From: Hymenoscyphus infarciens
Taxonomy: Eukaryota > Ascomycota > Leotiomycetes > Helotiales > Helotiaceae
Direction of reading: 5' to 3'
Length of the DNA stretch: 64,000 nucleotides
Assembly (NCBI GenBank): GCA_001414345.1
Contig: LLCB01000121.1
Location: 62,001-126,000, forward strand
Shown here: positions 10,765-21,492 of the stretch, one piece after another
Position numbering within the stretch: the stretch's first letter is position 1
Layout: every line of letters starts with the position of its first letter
Position numbers and translations under genes: made by a program
The notes under the pieces: generated by a model
The model's input: the letters and a program-made list of their open reading frames with translations, nothing else
Databases searched by the model: none
Told to the model about the DNA's origin: nothing

Positions 10765-11932
10765 ATGTCAAACAGCATTCAGATCCCAAAGGGACCTCTG
10801 TCTCCAAATTACTTCACTGAATATCGGGGTCACATTTTGATTATTGTTGGGGTTCATTTCATTGTTTTAGACGTACTGTTGGACTAAGGGCAGTTTCACG
10901 ACGTATCAAATATGTTCCGCTAGGATGGGATGATATTCTTATAATTCCAGCACTAATATTCAATTTAGTCCTAGACGTTATACTCATATGTTCGTAAACC
11001 TTTTTAATCTATGAACTTTGCTGACGTCTTCACAGTACTCATTCCTTATGGAGGCGTGGGACATCATGCTCTCGTCACTCCGAAGAATGCCCACGCGAAA
11101 TTTATCTTCTTAAGCCTAGAAGCGCATATCGTTATACCAGTTCTTTACATCCTCTCGGTCAACCTTTCCAAAGGAGCAACTATCCAAATGCTTCTGAGGA
11201 TTCTCAAGACTGGGTGGGCTCGCCATGCTACGATTGCGGTTGGGGTGATTCTTATCCTCCAGACAATAGCGATATTCCTCACCTTAAGCTTCCAATGCAA
11301 TCCCCTCTCCGTAGTCTGGACTATACTGAAACGAGATTCATGTATAGGTATCCAAAAATTCTTTGCATACGCTTCCATCCCAAACTTTGTCACCGATTTA
11401 GCAATACTGGTCTTACTCCTGCTAAATATATGGAAAATGAACGCAAATGTGCAGCTTAAGTTTGGTATAACCATCACACTTCTGACTGGTAGCATGTAAG
11501 TTGACCTCGATTCCCAGCAAGGTTATTTTGGCAATTATGATTAATAACCCTAGTGATATACTCACCACGATTTTGCGAACGATCGGATTCTTTACTATCC
11601 CAATATTCAGCGATCCAACGTGGCTAAATATCACATAATTTACATACAACCTCGCTAAGCCGGGGACATATTTTCTCACCGCCTGTTTTCCAACGTATCA
11701 CTCACTCATAAGATATATGAGAAGTAAACGTTTCTGCTCAGATTTCAGCACCGGTTATTAGATAGGATCGAAAAAATATAGAAACATTACCAGTGTTGAG
11801 GAAGTACATACCCAGGAGTGTTTAAAACAAACAAAACAGACGAAAGGAACAGGAGTAGTTCGTGAAGCATCAATTGGATTATCAGAACGTGGGCAAAGTA
11901 ACCTTGAAGGTATTATAGGGCAAGCTCTATGA
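10765..11932 (+). pseudogene. PTH11-like rhodopsin-domain receptor, broken
   Basis: The conceptual protein follows the fungal PTH11/rhodopsin-domain membrane family (Pfam PF20684) along its length. It has an extracellular start, then VGLRAVSRRIK with GWDDILIIPALIF, IPYGGVGHHA, several hydrophobic helices between 11011 and 11499, and a late DPTWLNIT segment with KPGTYFLTACFPTY. Breaks: the first exon (10765-10884) must shift frame near 10875 to continue as VGLRAVSRR; TAA at 11636-11638 replaces a sense codon after DPTWLNIT; TAG lies at 11759-11761. Intron remnants remain, near 10988-11038 with a poor donor and from 11498 (GTAAGT) to about 11554. The same frame closes at 11930-11932. Family members sense extracellular cues at the plasma membrane; this copy cannot make a full receptor. 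Confidence 0.78.
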
Positions 11933-12114
11933 TTCTCAACCTTTGCGAAGTCAATCCTTGATTTGTAGCAGAAAGAGAGTAGAGATTTAATAGCTATAGA
12001 GTTTCAGAGCACCAGTGAAGCTTTAGTCTCAGGCGAGTGGTTCAGGCAAGACGGAGCTTTATAGTTTTTAAAGACCCAACAGCCTGAAATTCATAGAGAA
12101 ACCCAACCTCGATT

Positions 12115-12348
12115 CTAGTCTGCCATACAGCCCATACTACTTTCCAAATCAATTCCTCTCTCAACCGGATCGAATCTAACTTTCACCTCTGGTTTAGCGA
12201 AGAATCCATAATAGGTTAAGTCTCTTTCTAGGTTCACATCCTGTCTCTCTACTAACTTAATGTTAAAACACCACAGTAATTTTGCGAGAAACAGCCGTCC
12301 TTGTATCCAAGCCATCGCTTTGCCTACAAATTCTCGTGGACCAACAGA
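12115..12348 (-). pseudogene. Cytochrome P450 C-terminal remnant, heme cysteine lost
   Basis: The minus strand reads SVGPREFVGKAMAWIQGRLF followed by LAKLLWCFN, then an ordinary P450 C-terminus ending at 12115. This matches the heme-binding loop and L-helix of fungal P450s (FSxGPRxCxGxxxAWxExRLxLAKLLWxFD). The axial cysteine position is Phe (TTT where TGT is expected), so heme could not be ligated. The TAG just upstream (12349-12351) may be an old splice acceptor, because P450 genes often have an intron here. No earlier P450 exons are found; the sequence to the right is repeat and then the POT1 3' end. It is therefore a roughly 77-codon stub of a gene that normally has about 500 codons. Confidence 0.75.
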
Positions 12349-12419
12349 CTAGAGTTTGAAAGTTACAAGCATATACACACCTCTCTGGGCGGGTACCCAA
12401 CAGATGTGAATTTTATCGC

Positions 12420-12530
12420 GATTCTTAGGTGACCCGGGAATAGCACTCACTTCAATTGATGCTATTCACGGGTAACCTATGAATAGCACAGTATAGGTTG
12501 CCTAGGAATAATACAAATGCTCAATAAATA
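12420..12530. repeat. Dispersed repeat with GGTNACC / GGAATAG core
   Basis: Three imperfect iterations of a GGTNACC-type box followed by GAATAG or GAATAA are visible: GGTGACCCGGGAATAGC near 12430, GGGTAACCTATGAATAGC near 12470, and GGTTGCCTAGGAATAAT near 12497. The reverse complement GCTATTC also occurs, giving local hairpin potential. Related phrases occur near 24.6, 55.9-56.1 and 62.4 kb, so this is a dispersed non-coding family. Confidence 0.5.
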
Positions 12531-12811
12531 TTGCCACAGTATAGCTGGAAGTGACAAGTAGTTAGTTGTCTTATATATATTGGCTTGATCTCGATAGTTG
12601 AGATAGTAGAAGTAGTTATGTTGACATAATAATCATCAATTACCTACGTAGTAATCCTAGCGCCCCGTTCACTGAAACATTTCCCTCGTGACCATTGTGA
12701 AGTTCGCCATCTCCTTTACCGACTTTCCACTAGTATCATATAACACTAAAACAAAAAAACAGACTGGATATTTATGCACGCTCACCCAAATCCAAAACGC
12801 CACACAGTCAT

Positions 12812-15072
12812 TCATTCAATAATCGTAGTATCAAAAAGACCAAACATTCGTTGCCATCGTTCACCAATCCCCGCATCAGCCTTTTTTGCGTCCTCCTCCT
12901 CAACTTTGACTCCATATTGTCTGATACAACACATGAAGGGTTTGTTCTTTAACTTGAGATCCAGCTTTATCTCGTCTTTCAAGTTATTCGTGGCTTTTTC
13001 GTCAATCTCCTTTCGGATGTTCGGGCTGATTTCATTGAGGGCTGGGGGTTTAGGGTTTACTGCTGTGTATTCATCATCGCTGTCGTCTGCATTTGGTGGG
13101 CCGCCAGGTTTGCGAAGGGGGGATGAACGGCGGGAGCTCATGGAGTCCATGGTGGAAGGTGGAATATTTTCTTCAGAGGGGAGAGTGGCAGACTTTTGCT
13201 CTTCTAGCTCACCCCATAGTCTGAAAAGCTGATCCTTGAGGGTATTGAGTAGTCTTTTGTTCTTTCGGAGACTGCAGAATATTAGTTGAGGGCACAAAAA
13301 GCAATAGGGCAATGGAAGTGGGGGTTGTGGGCTTACTTATCTGCACGTTCAAGTGCCTCGATGTTGAGGAGGCCTTGAGCAGACATATTGTCAAGTAGCA
13401 ACCACATGCGCTCCTTATTCGTGTCTTCAACCTGAAGAGCAAATCTCCATTCCCACGGATCCGTCTTTGTAATGGTGTCCTCATCGTCGTCATCGTCATC
13501 ACCACTATAATCCGAAAGAGCTGCAAACTCCCTCTCGTTTTCAGGATATTGACGAGCAAAGTCTTTGATATTTTGAGGGAAATAGTCGACGACTCGAACA
13601 AGGGCTTTGTATTTGCGGTTTGTGAAAGGCGCGATATGTACTTGGTTGTCGGAATCCTTAAGAATCACCTGCTTCAAGATCTCCGCAAAAGGGACGTTGG
13701 GCTGGTCCGAATGAGCGCAGCGTACTGGACGAATTGTCAAAATCTATTGAGATAGTAGGCATATTTACTTACTGTTTTCATTGAGATTGAGCTTCTGCTG
13801 AAGTTTCTCGTCTTTCACGGCAGCGAGTTTGACGGCAGCTGCTCTCTTTTCCAACCTACGTTTCTTGCTGTTTGATTTTTCAGATTCATCGCCATTTGCT
13901 TTGCGTTTGCCGTCAAGCCCTTCTTTCTTACCCAGCAGCTTCTTCTTCTGTGCTTGGACGTACTCCAACTTCCGACGCAGAGCATCCTTTAAACGAGCGT
14001 CAACGTTCGAGTCCTTTGCAGTATTCAGAAGCTCAACCAAGATTTTGCTGCCATCAGTGTGAAGTCTTCCCTCGAGATAGTCGTAAGCCCGCCTTTCGAT
14101 TTTCACGTTCTTGAGTAATACCCAGTTGTTGACATCAACCAACTCGGTCATGTAATCGGCATTCTGATCGAACATGGAGATCTGCATGCTCATCTTGCCC
14201 CAGGGGCCTTCCCAAGTCTGGCCATCTTGTGGTTCATCGGTCGAGTCTCCCTTGACCCGATTGTAGAAAAGAGAGTTGGGGGTGTAATCCGAAAAATGTA
14301 TTGTGAGGCAGCCATTTCCATCGTTATGCTTTCTGAGAACTTGTCCGATAATGTTGTAAAATGGTTTATGGGCATCGGGTCGTACATCTTTCAGCAGCTT
14401 GAACTTGTCTCCTCTTTGGTAACAAGCTAGATCGGCTTTGTTTCTGAAGACGTCTTCTGAAGGAAGCTCCAAAGTGTCGGATTTGCCATGGATCCAAACC
14501 GCGTAAGCTAACTCCTCGGCATTGGGACGATTGAAAACCTTCTTTCCAGGCTTTCCAATTTTTTCCCAGTGAATACTGTCAGGAGATGCAACAGGACCAC
14601 ATGGAACTTCTGAGGCTTTGAGAATATGAAATTCGCTCGAGTAGTTGCTTAGCAGTGAGATGCCACCCTTGTGCTGGACCTAAACGCCCTTAGAGAAACA
14701 CGAAATAACGTTGTCGAGAATACTGACCTTAAATTGCCGCAATACAATCAAATCGCCGACTGAAACTGACTTAGGCATGTGGCTCATGGGCGTAAAGAAA
14801 TTGACCTTGATTCCGTTTTGATCATGGACCGAGGGGTCTACCAACTCAATGGTACATTTAGCGTCTAGTTATGCAAGTTAGCAACCATGCTTTCAGCCCA
14901 AATAGTCCCCAAAGCTCATACCCTCACCCCCTGTTTGGAAGGGGGGTTGGTAATCTTTGACAATACCAATGACATTGACAAAATTCTTTTCTGGGACTCC
15001 GAAAGAATCCTCGATGGTGTGGAATTTGGGAGGAAGGGGTGGCGCTTTGTTATCGCTAGAAGCTGCTGCCAT
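12812..15072 (-). CDS. pot1: POT1-like telomeric single-strand DNA-binding protein
   Basis: Five exons (15072-14928, 14864-14728, 14679-13773, 13724-13337, 13271-12812) give about 678 residues. Introns are 48-65 nt with GTGAGG, GTCAGT, GTAAGT and GTAAGC donors. The N-terminal OB fold (about 12-150; IEDSFGVPEKNFVNVIGIVK) matches the Telo_bind/POT1 domain. A second OB fold (about 165-305; FYNIIGQVLRKH, then WGKMSMQISMFD and NNWVLLKNVKIE) matches POT1PC. Near residue 350 there is a basic, probably nuclear-localising, stretch (SKKRRLEKR). After residue 395 comes another OB-like part (CAHSDQPNVPFAEIL, then YKALVRVVDYFP) with an acidic Asp run. The protein should cap and protect telomeric 3' overhangs in the nucleus. 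For exon 4 the acceptor at 13725-13726 is preferred because the nearer TAG acceptor breaks the frame. Divergent from importin alpha with 441 bp between starts. Confidence 0.85.
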
Positions 15073-15513
15073 GATTGCGTGCAGGCAGGTGGTTTCTCGA
15101 TTAATCGTAGCCCTTGTACTTTCTTGGGCAAAGTAAACGCATCCCAAAAAAGGCCAACGTAAAATAACAAGCAAACACAAGGCAACAGACCCAGAAAGAA
15201 TGCACTTAGGGTAGTTGGAAATCAAACTGATCTGGAGTCTGCAAGTATATCCTCAGAAGACGCGCTTCGAAAGGGCCAGCTGAAGGAAGACGCGACGATG
15301 AGTCAGCAAATCATTAGCGTCATTTCTTAGCGAGATCACGTGTGCGGTACGTTGAAAGCGGCGTTTCCATGAGCTTGAAAGTTGATCCCACTTCCTCCCA
15401 AAACAACCCCACCACGAACCTCCCAACACCGCGAACAGGATTTGGTCTTTGGTCAGCGACAGTCCGCATCTCTCATCGAACTCATCCAAATCTCAAAATC
15501 CCATATCGCGACC
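15073..15513. promoter_or_regulatory. Bidirectional promoter, POT1-like gene / importin alpha
   Basis: The 441 bp between the two divergent start codons must carry both promoters and both 5' UTRs. No canonical TATA box stands out. The importin side is pyrimidine- and CA-rich before the ATG at 15514, as is common in fungal 5' UTRs. The open frames seen here are short and not conserved-looking. Confidence 0.6.
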
Positions 15514-17492
15514 ATGGCGGACCGTTACATCCCAGAGCATCGTCGCACCCAGTTCAAGGCCAAGAACACCTTCAAGCCTGAAGAGCTTCGACGTCGTCGC
15601 GAGGAGCAGCAAGTCGAGATCCGCAAAGCAAAGCGTGAGGAGAACTTGGCAAAGCGAAGAGGCATCGCCGGCGCTGACGGATCACGACCGGGTGCCTCCC
15701 TCGGTGCAGAGCCTGACAGCGACGATGATACTGCGCCCACAGAGAGTCAGGTAAGCGGTCGCATATCCCTCAAGTCTTCCTCGGTACAAAAAAGCCCACA
15801 TTGCGATGTGTGCGACCTTCCGAGTACCAATGTTGTGCCGCCATCGTTGTTTACTTTTCCTGGTGGGGTACTTCTGTTTTTCGCCAGGTTGTGCGAGTTG
15901 ACCGCCGCCGTTGGACTCCACTGTTTAAAGCGTCTGCGAAGCACAAGCATTTCCCCGCAATATCACACATTTCTCTTTACCTGAAGGTTCACATGCTAAT
16001 ATTGCTGCGCTTTCTTAGTTGAACGAGGATCTCCCCCAAATGGTCCAAGGCGTCTTCTCCGAACAAATCGACCTCCAAATCCAAGCTACCACAAAGTTCC
16101 GAAAGCTGCTTTCTAAGGAGCGAAACCCACCAATTGAAGAGGTCATTAAGACTGGAGTTGTCAGCCGTTTTGTCACCTTCCTCCGATCACCACATACTCT
16201 CGTTCAATTTGAAGCTGCCTGGGCCTTGACAAATATTGCGTCTGGGTCTGCTCAACAAACACAAGTTGTCATTGAGGCTGGAGCTGTCCCAATATTTGTC
16301 GAGTTACTTGGTAGCCACGAGCCTGATGTTAGAGAGCAAGCTGTGTGGGCTCTGGGTAACATTGCTGGTGATAGCCCATCATGCCGAGATTATGTTTTGA
16401 GCTGTGGCGCTCTCAAGCCACTCCTTGCCCTTTTGGGTGACAGCCGTAAATTGAGCATGCTCCGCAACGCAACATGGACCCTAAGCAACTTTTGTCGTGG
16501 CAAGACCCCACAACCCGATTGGAATACCGTAAGCAAATAATCCCTCTTTCGTTGTATGTTAAAAAAGCTCATATGGTCAGCAGATTTTGCCCGCCTTACC
16601 AGTTTTGGCCAAGCTTGTCTATTCCCTTGACGACGAGGTTTTGATTGATGCTTGCTGGGCTATCTCATATCTTTCAGATGGTGCCAATGACAAGATCCAA
16701 GCTGTTATTGAAGCTGGAATTCCTCGTCGCCTCGTAGAACTCCTTACCCACGCTTCCACATCCGTCCAAACTCCTGCCCTTCGATCGGTCGGTAACATTG
16801 TCACTGGAGATGATGTCCAAACCCAAGTCATCATCAACTGTGGTGCCCTCCCTGCCCTTCTATCGCTTCTCGGCTCCGGAAAGGATGGCATTCGCAAGGA
16901 AGCCTGCTGGACCATCTCCAACGTCACTGCCGGCAATTCAACCCAGATCCAGGCTGTCATTGACGCCAACATCATCCCACCTCTCATTCACCTTCTTTCC
17001 AATGGTGACTTGAAGACCCGAAAGGAAGCTTGCTGGGCTATCTCAAATGCCACTTCCGGTGGACTTCAAAAGCCAGAACAAATCCGATTCTTGGTTACCC
17101 AAGGATGCATCAAGCCACTGTGTGATCTTCTTTCTTGCCCTGATAACAAGATCATCCAAGTCGCCCTTGACGGTCTTGAGAACATCTTGAAGGTTGGAGA
17201 GATGGACAAGGATGCAGCTGGTGAAGGTCAGGAAAGTATCAACCGATATGCTCTTTTCATCGAAGAATGCCAAGGCATGGAAAAGATCCATGATTGCCAG
17301 ACCAATGCAAACGAGGAGATTTACATGAAGGCCTATAACATGATCGAGAAGTACTTTTCTGATGAAGAGGAAGCCGAGGGAGCTGATCAGCCAAATGCCG
17401 GAAACGAGGCCTTTGGTTTCGGTAAAAACACTGCCCCAAGCGGAGCTGGTTTCAACTTTGCCAACAACGGCGGTGACTCGATGGATATGTAG
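15514..17492 (+). CDS. srp1: Importin subunit alpha (karyopherin alpha)
   Basis: Three exons, 15514-15750, 16019-16528 and 16584-17492, encode 551 residues. Intron 1 is long for this window (268 nt, GTAAGC...TTAG); intron 2 is 55 nt. Exon 1 encodes the Arg/Lys-rich importin-beta-binding domain ([20 protein letters not shown]) and an acidic linker. Exons 2-3 carry about ten armadillo repeats with the Trp/Asn ladder that binds nuclear localisation signals: [45 protein letters not shown] and WAISNATSG. The C-terminus has the acidic CAS-binding helix and a Gly/Asn/Phe-rich tail ending GGDSMDM. It carries NLS cargo through nuclear pores together with importin beta. Length and domain order match fungal SRP1/KAP60 orthologues and nothing is broken. 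Confidence 0.96.
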
Positions 17493-18673
17493 ATTGCTTA
17501 ATTGCATACTCGTACTCTCTCGCTTTTATTGGGCTCTTCCTTTGGTCTGCACCACATACACCTTTCTAATACAGATTGATGAGTACGTCATCGCGGATCC
17601 ACCACCTCCCAAAATACCACACTCGTGCCCTATCACGGTACGACCCCCAGCAAAATGCCGATTTCCAATTCCTCTGAATGTGACCAACGATTAGCGAAAA
17701 GATTCACCGTCATGTATTTTCATTTATGTCAACCACCAACACACCCCCCCCCCCCCGGCTCATTCACAGGCGTTCGATGTTTTATTTTCTTCCCCCCCCC
17801 CTTTCCCCCCGCAGTGGTCTTAAGATATTTTAGTTTTTTTCTATTGAAAGTTTTCGAGACATGGTAGCTTTGAAGGCTCCTTGCTTCTCCAGCGACGATG
17901 GAAAGGATTACGATGAATGAGTGGTCGCAGTCGTAGTCGCATATCAAGTATATTGGTGGCTACTTTTGGTTTTTCTTCTTGCCTATCGACACTTCACGAT
18001 GATGGAAGGTTGGAGGTATGACATGAGCCAAAAGAAAAATAACGAGGACACGGTAGCTTTAAAGCTCCGACTCGAGTTGAGATAAGTGGATGGATGAAGT
18101 GGATGAGAGGAGATGTTTATTTTGATTTTTCAACGGTGGATTGGTTGATGGGAGAGTTCCTTTTCTGGGCGTGTGAGTGGGGAAGTATCAAAACTCATGT
18201 GCATAGGTAGGGCTCCGGGATTGTCAGTCAAATGAAAGATCCGTTAAATCATATGATTGCCTCGTTGTGGAGTCGTTCTTGCTTTCCATTGTTCGTTTTC
18301 TTGCACCAAATATCGCCACGTAGGAGTCGAAATGCATGCCATATTCTCACCCCAACCCGAGAAGACATGCGACCGGCGACATCGAGAGCCCCAATCTAGC
18401 GGTATGGTACTGGCGCTACGATTGTGCTCTACTCGACAGTTTTATCACCTTCACCACAGCCCACTCAACCTTCAGCCCGACTCATTTTTTGACAAACTGT
18501 AGTCGATGCTAGCCAAAGGAAGGAGTGACTCGAGAAGATACCTGCTAGTCAACTCAAGAATCTCGGACTTTTTGGCAAGACGGTTGACCGGAGGCTGGAA
18601 CCGCGAGTTGGGAAGTGGTTCCTTCACTGTTGTTGTCTAAGAGGAAGGAGTGAGCTTGAGCGGCATTAGCTAA
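17493..18673. other. 3' UTR and intergenic with C-tract polymorphism sites
   Basis: The first several hundred bases probably hold the importin alpha 3' UTR. They contain a run of 13 C at 17744-17756 and a run of 10 C at 17792-17801, followed by TTT and six more C. A plus open frame at 18257-18502 has an ATG but no recognisable features. No gene is called. Confidence 0.5.
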
Positions 18674-19597
18674 GGGCCTGTTTAGCTCCTATATATTTTC
18701 TAAATATATATATAGAAATATAACTAGAACTCTTTAGAATCCACATTATATAAGCTAGTATATATCTCTACTTCTTTCTTAATATTTTTAGTATTCGTTT
18801 AGCTTATATAATATACTTATATAGATATATATTTCTTAAGCTTATAATCTTATATTAAAAATAGTAGATAGGAAAAGATATATATATTTATAGACTTAAG
18901 TATTAGTATATTAAAACTAGTATCGAAAGAGTCTATAATAGTTATTAATATTAGTAATATTCTACGATAATATATTAACTGTTTTTAATATATTAATACT
19001 ATATTAATATAGTAAGATTATATAACTAGAAATTAGATACTCTAAGCTAAGAATTAATAAGAATATAGTATTATATAACTACTATTAAATCTTATAGATA
19101 CTAGTTATATTATAATAGCTTATATTTAATAGAATATTAATTTCTTTATTTATTATATTACTTATAATAAACGAAAAAAAATAGATACTATTACGTTTTA
19201 GTATATAAGCTATTTACTTAGTAAGAGAGGTCTCTAAGTTTCTTAATATAATATTATAAAGATTTTTAATTCTGCTTAATATAATTAACCTACTTTTAAG
19301 TAATTTTGTTTTTATTAGATAAATTAACTTCTTTTAAAAACTGAATTTTACTTTATAATTATAGTAAGATTATTCTATTAAAAACTACGAGATTTATCAA
19401 ATATTAATAATACTTTAATAATTATTAGTATTAAATAATAGCTACTAATAGTTCTATTATATTATATATTATAATATATCGATATATTATGATTTTAAGA
19501 CTTAAGTCTATATATATAGAAATAGTATATATATATATATATTATCTTAGGATTTTTAATAGTATATATTCTAGATTTATACTAGCTAAATAAGCTC
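18674..19597. mobile_element. RIP-mutated MITE-like element, GGGCCTGTTTAG end, TAA target
   Basis: The left end GGGCCTGTTTAGCT at 18674 is preceded by TAA (18671-18673) and matches the end of the intact element at 36121. At the expected right end, AGCTAAATAAGCTC (19584-19597) is followed by TAA. Compared with the predicted AGCTAAACAGGCCC it differs at three positions, two C to T and one G to A, exactly the RIP type. The interior is about 924 bp of TA-rich non-coding DNA. The pairing of the two ends is an inference; the left end is secure. Confidence 0.55.
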
Positions 19598-19600
19598 TAA

Positions 19601-20050
19601 AGTTCTATAATAAGTAATCTCTCTCTATAAATACTATATTATAATCTCCGAGATATTTATATTAATTAAAGAGAGTTATTTAAGATTATCTAATTAATAC
19701 TTATTACTAATTACTAACTTTCTTATAAGTTTTATATTTTAAGCTAAATATATCTAAATATACTAGAACTTATAGAATAATTTATTTAAGTAAGTATACT
19801 TATAATAATAACTAAAACTCTTACTTTCCTTTGACTTTTTAAAAAGTAGAGAACTTATTAAAATAACGTAGTTATTAAGAATAGCTTAACTAGCACCGGT
19901 TATTAGTAACTTATAGACTTGTTTTCACTTACGATGCTTTCTAATATATTATACTACGAGAATATTAAATAGTAAGATTTTAACTCTTATAAGACTTACG
20001 AGAAGTAAGGTAGATATATAGCGGAAACCTAGGTATTAAGAAATAGAAAT
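19601..20050. repeat. AT-rich RIP-type block
   Basis: The TA-rich, CA-poor composition continues past the inferred right end of the MITE-like element to about 20050, where normal composition resumes. No element ends or coding remains are recognised. Confidence 0.65.
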
Positions 20051-20667
20051 AGCTCTGAAATTATTTCCCTAATTACAAAGATTCGATCTAATGTCACTCT
20101 TATACATCGTCATCTACTATTAGTTTAACAGTGTCTATTCCCACTTCATAAATTCTCCGTTCATTGTAGTAGACATATTATTTATGGGAATTTATTTATG
20201 CTATGTTCTCTGTCACAGTCGGTGGCGTAGCTGCCAAAAGCGTCTTCTAGGTTTGGAACCCATTTTGCTTTACAGTCTTGTAATATTTCTAGCTTATATG
20301 AGACCTAAACGAGTTTGGGCAGGGAAATATCCCGGCGATTTCCTGTTGCTGGGAACTTCAAGCCCAATTTTTAGACAGTTATGGGCGATTCTTGAGGAAG
20401 AGGTCGGGTAGTTAAGAATGCTGCTGCTGCTACTTTTTTGCAGAGGTCTGTGAAGCGGTCCGTCTTTGGTCTAGCAAGTTTTTCCGCAGCAAGCTTGGTC
20501 AGTGTATGCCAAAGTTCATCTATTCACCTTCCGATCATAAAACTAACCCATGAAGTCACGTCAAGCTTAAGCCCGGCCAGCACTCGTCAGGCGCTCAAAA
20601 AAAGGGCCCCATACACGCCTTCTTTGATTCTATACTGACCACCCTCGTCCATTTTCCCTCCCCATTC

Positions 20668-20832
20668 ATGCTTACCCGCTTGACACAGCGAGCCGCGCTA
20701 CGCCGCCGACCAAAGACCACGAATCCTCTTCTTCATACCGCTGCCCAAGGCAACCAATACAATGAAAAGATGACGGACGAGCCGTTGAATGCAATCAAAA
20801 ATTCCCCCGATCAGGACCCCGAAGGATACTGA
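20668..20832 (+). CDS. Possible small protein with mitochondrial-type N-terminus
   Basis: A 54-residue frame opens with ATG after a CT-rich leader and starts MLTRLTQRAALRRRPK. This is an Arg-rich, acid-free amphipathic stretch of the kind found in mitochondrial presequences. It is followed by a polar tail (QYNEKMTDEPLN, ending DQDPEGY). No family is recognised and no introns are needed. It could be a gene fragment or chance: the surrounding 20.05-21.49 kb has no other coding signal, and a short frame of this size is weak evidence. Confidence 0.25.
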   Translation: MLTRLTQRAALRRRPKTTNPLLHTAAQGNQYNEKMTDEPLNAIKNSPDQDPEGY

Positions 20833-21492
20833 ACAGATCTCGATACCCCGCTGTGCAATGGAGATCTCGTTCTGCGGACTCTACATGCTTGAGCGTAGAA
20901 GTCCTCAAGAAGGTAAGTATGAAGAGAAAAGAAGAAAAAGTTTGAAAGGACGGGAGGGTGGCCAGATACTTATACCCTTGGGAAGAACAGCCTGGCGCTA
21001 ATAAGCGAGCGGTAGGAATTGGCGCCTTTCCAGATTAGGACAGTTTGCTCATTTTGCACATGACTTGTGAGGTGGGGCCCTGTCACGTGTGATTAATTCC
21101 TGTCAACAATAATTCCAGTTAGCCCTAGCTCGAAATCTGGTAAGTGAATTTTGTTGATTCATATTTGAAAAAGGGGTCTTGTTCTTACTCACTAATTTCA
21201 ACTTGATTAGACTAATTGAGTTCCGCTACTCGACGTCATGATTTTCTTCCCAGGACAGGGAAGGGACTGGTTCACCAAAACGTCCCAGACCATTTGCACA
21301 ACGATTGAATTTCTCTTACGCAATGCCTAGTATACGAATTTCTGGTCCATAAACTCTAGTGACGTAACAACTTAATCATCTCTATTTATCCCCTATCACC
21401 TAAAGCCGATCTACCCCCTCCTTCCCCCATAAACAACCCCAGCCCTCAAAGCCCTTATCCAAATACCTCTCCACCTATATACATCCACGAAA
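20833..21492. other. Intergenic upstream of the NmrA-like gene
   Basis: No gene is supported. The last 150 bp, rich in C and CT before the ATG at 21493, should contain the promoter and 5' UTR of the NmrA-like gene. Confidence 0.45.

Noticed and set aside
12349..12351. TAG as a disabling stop in the P450 remnant
   Set aside because: It fits an intron acceptor (CTCTAG) just before SVGPR; the Cys to Phe change and missing exons are the stronger evidence of loss.
16619..16987. Minus-strand 122-codon frame
   Set aside because: Antisense shadow of importin alpha armadillo repeats.
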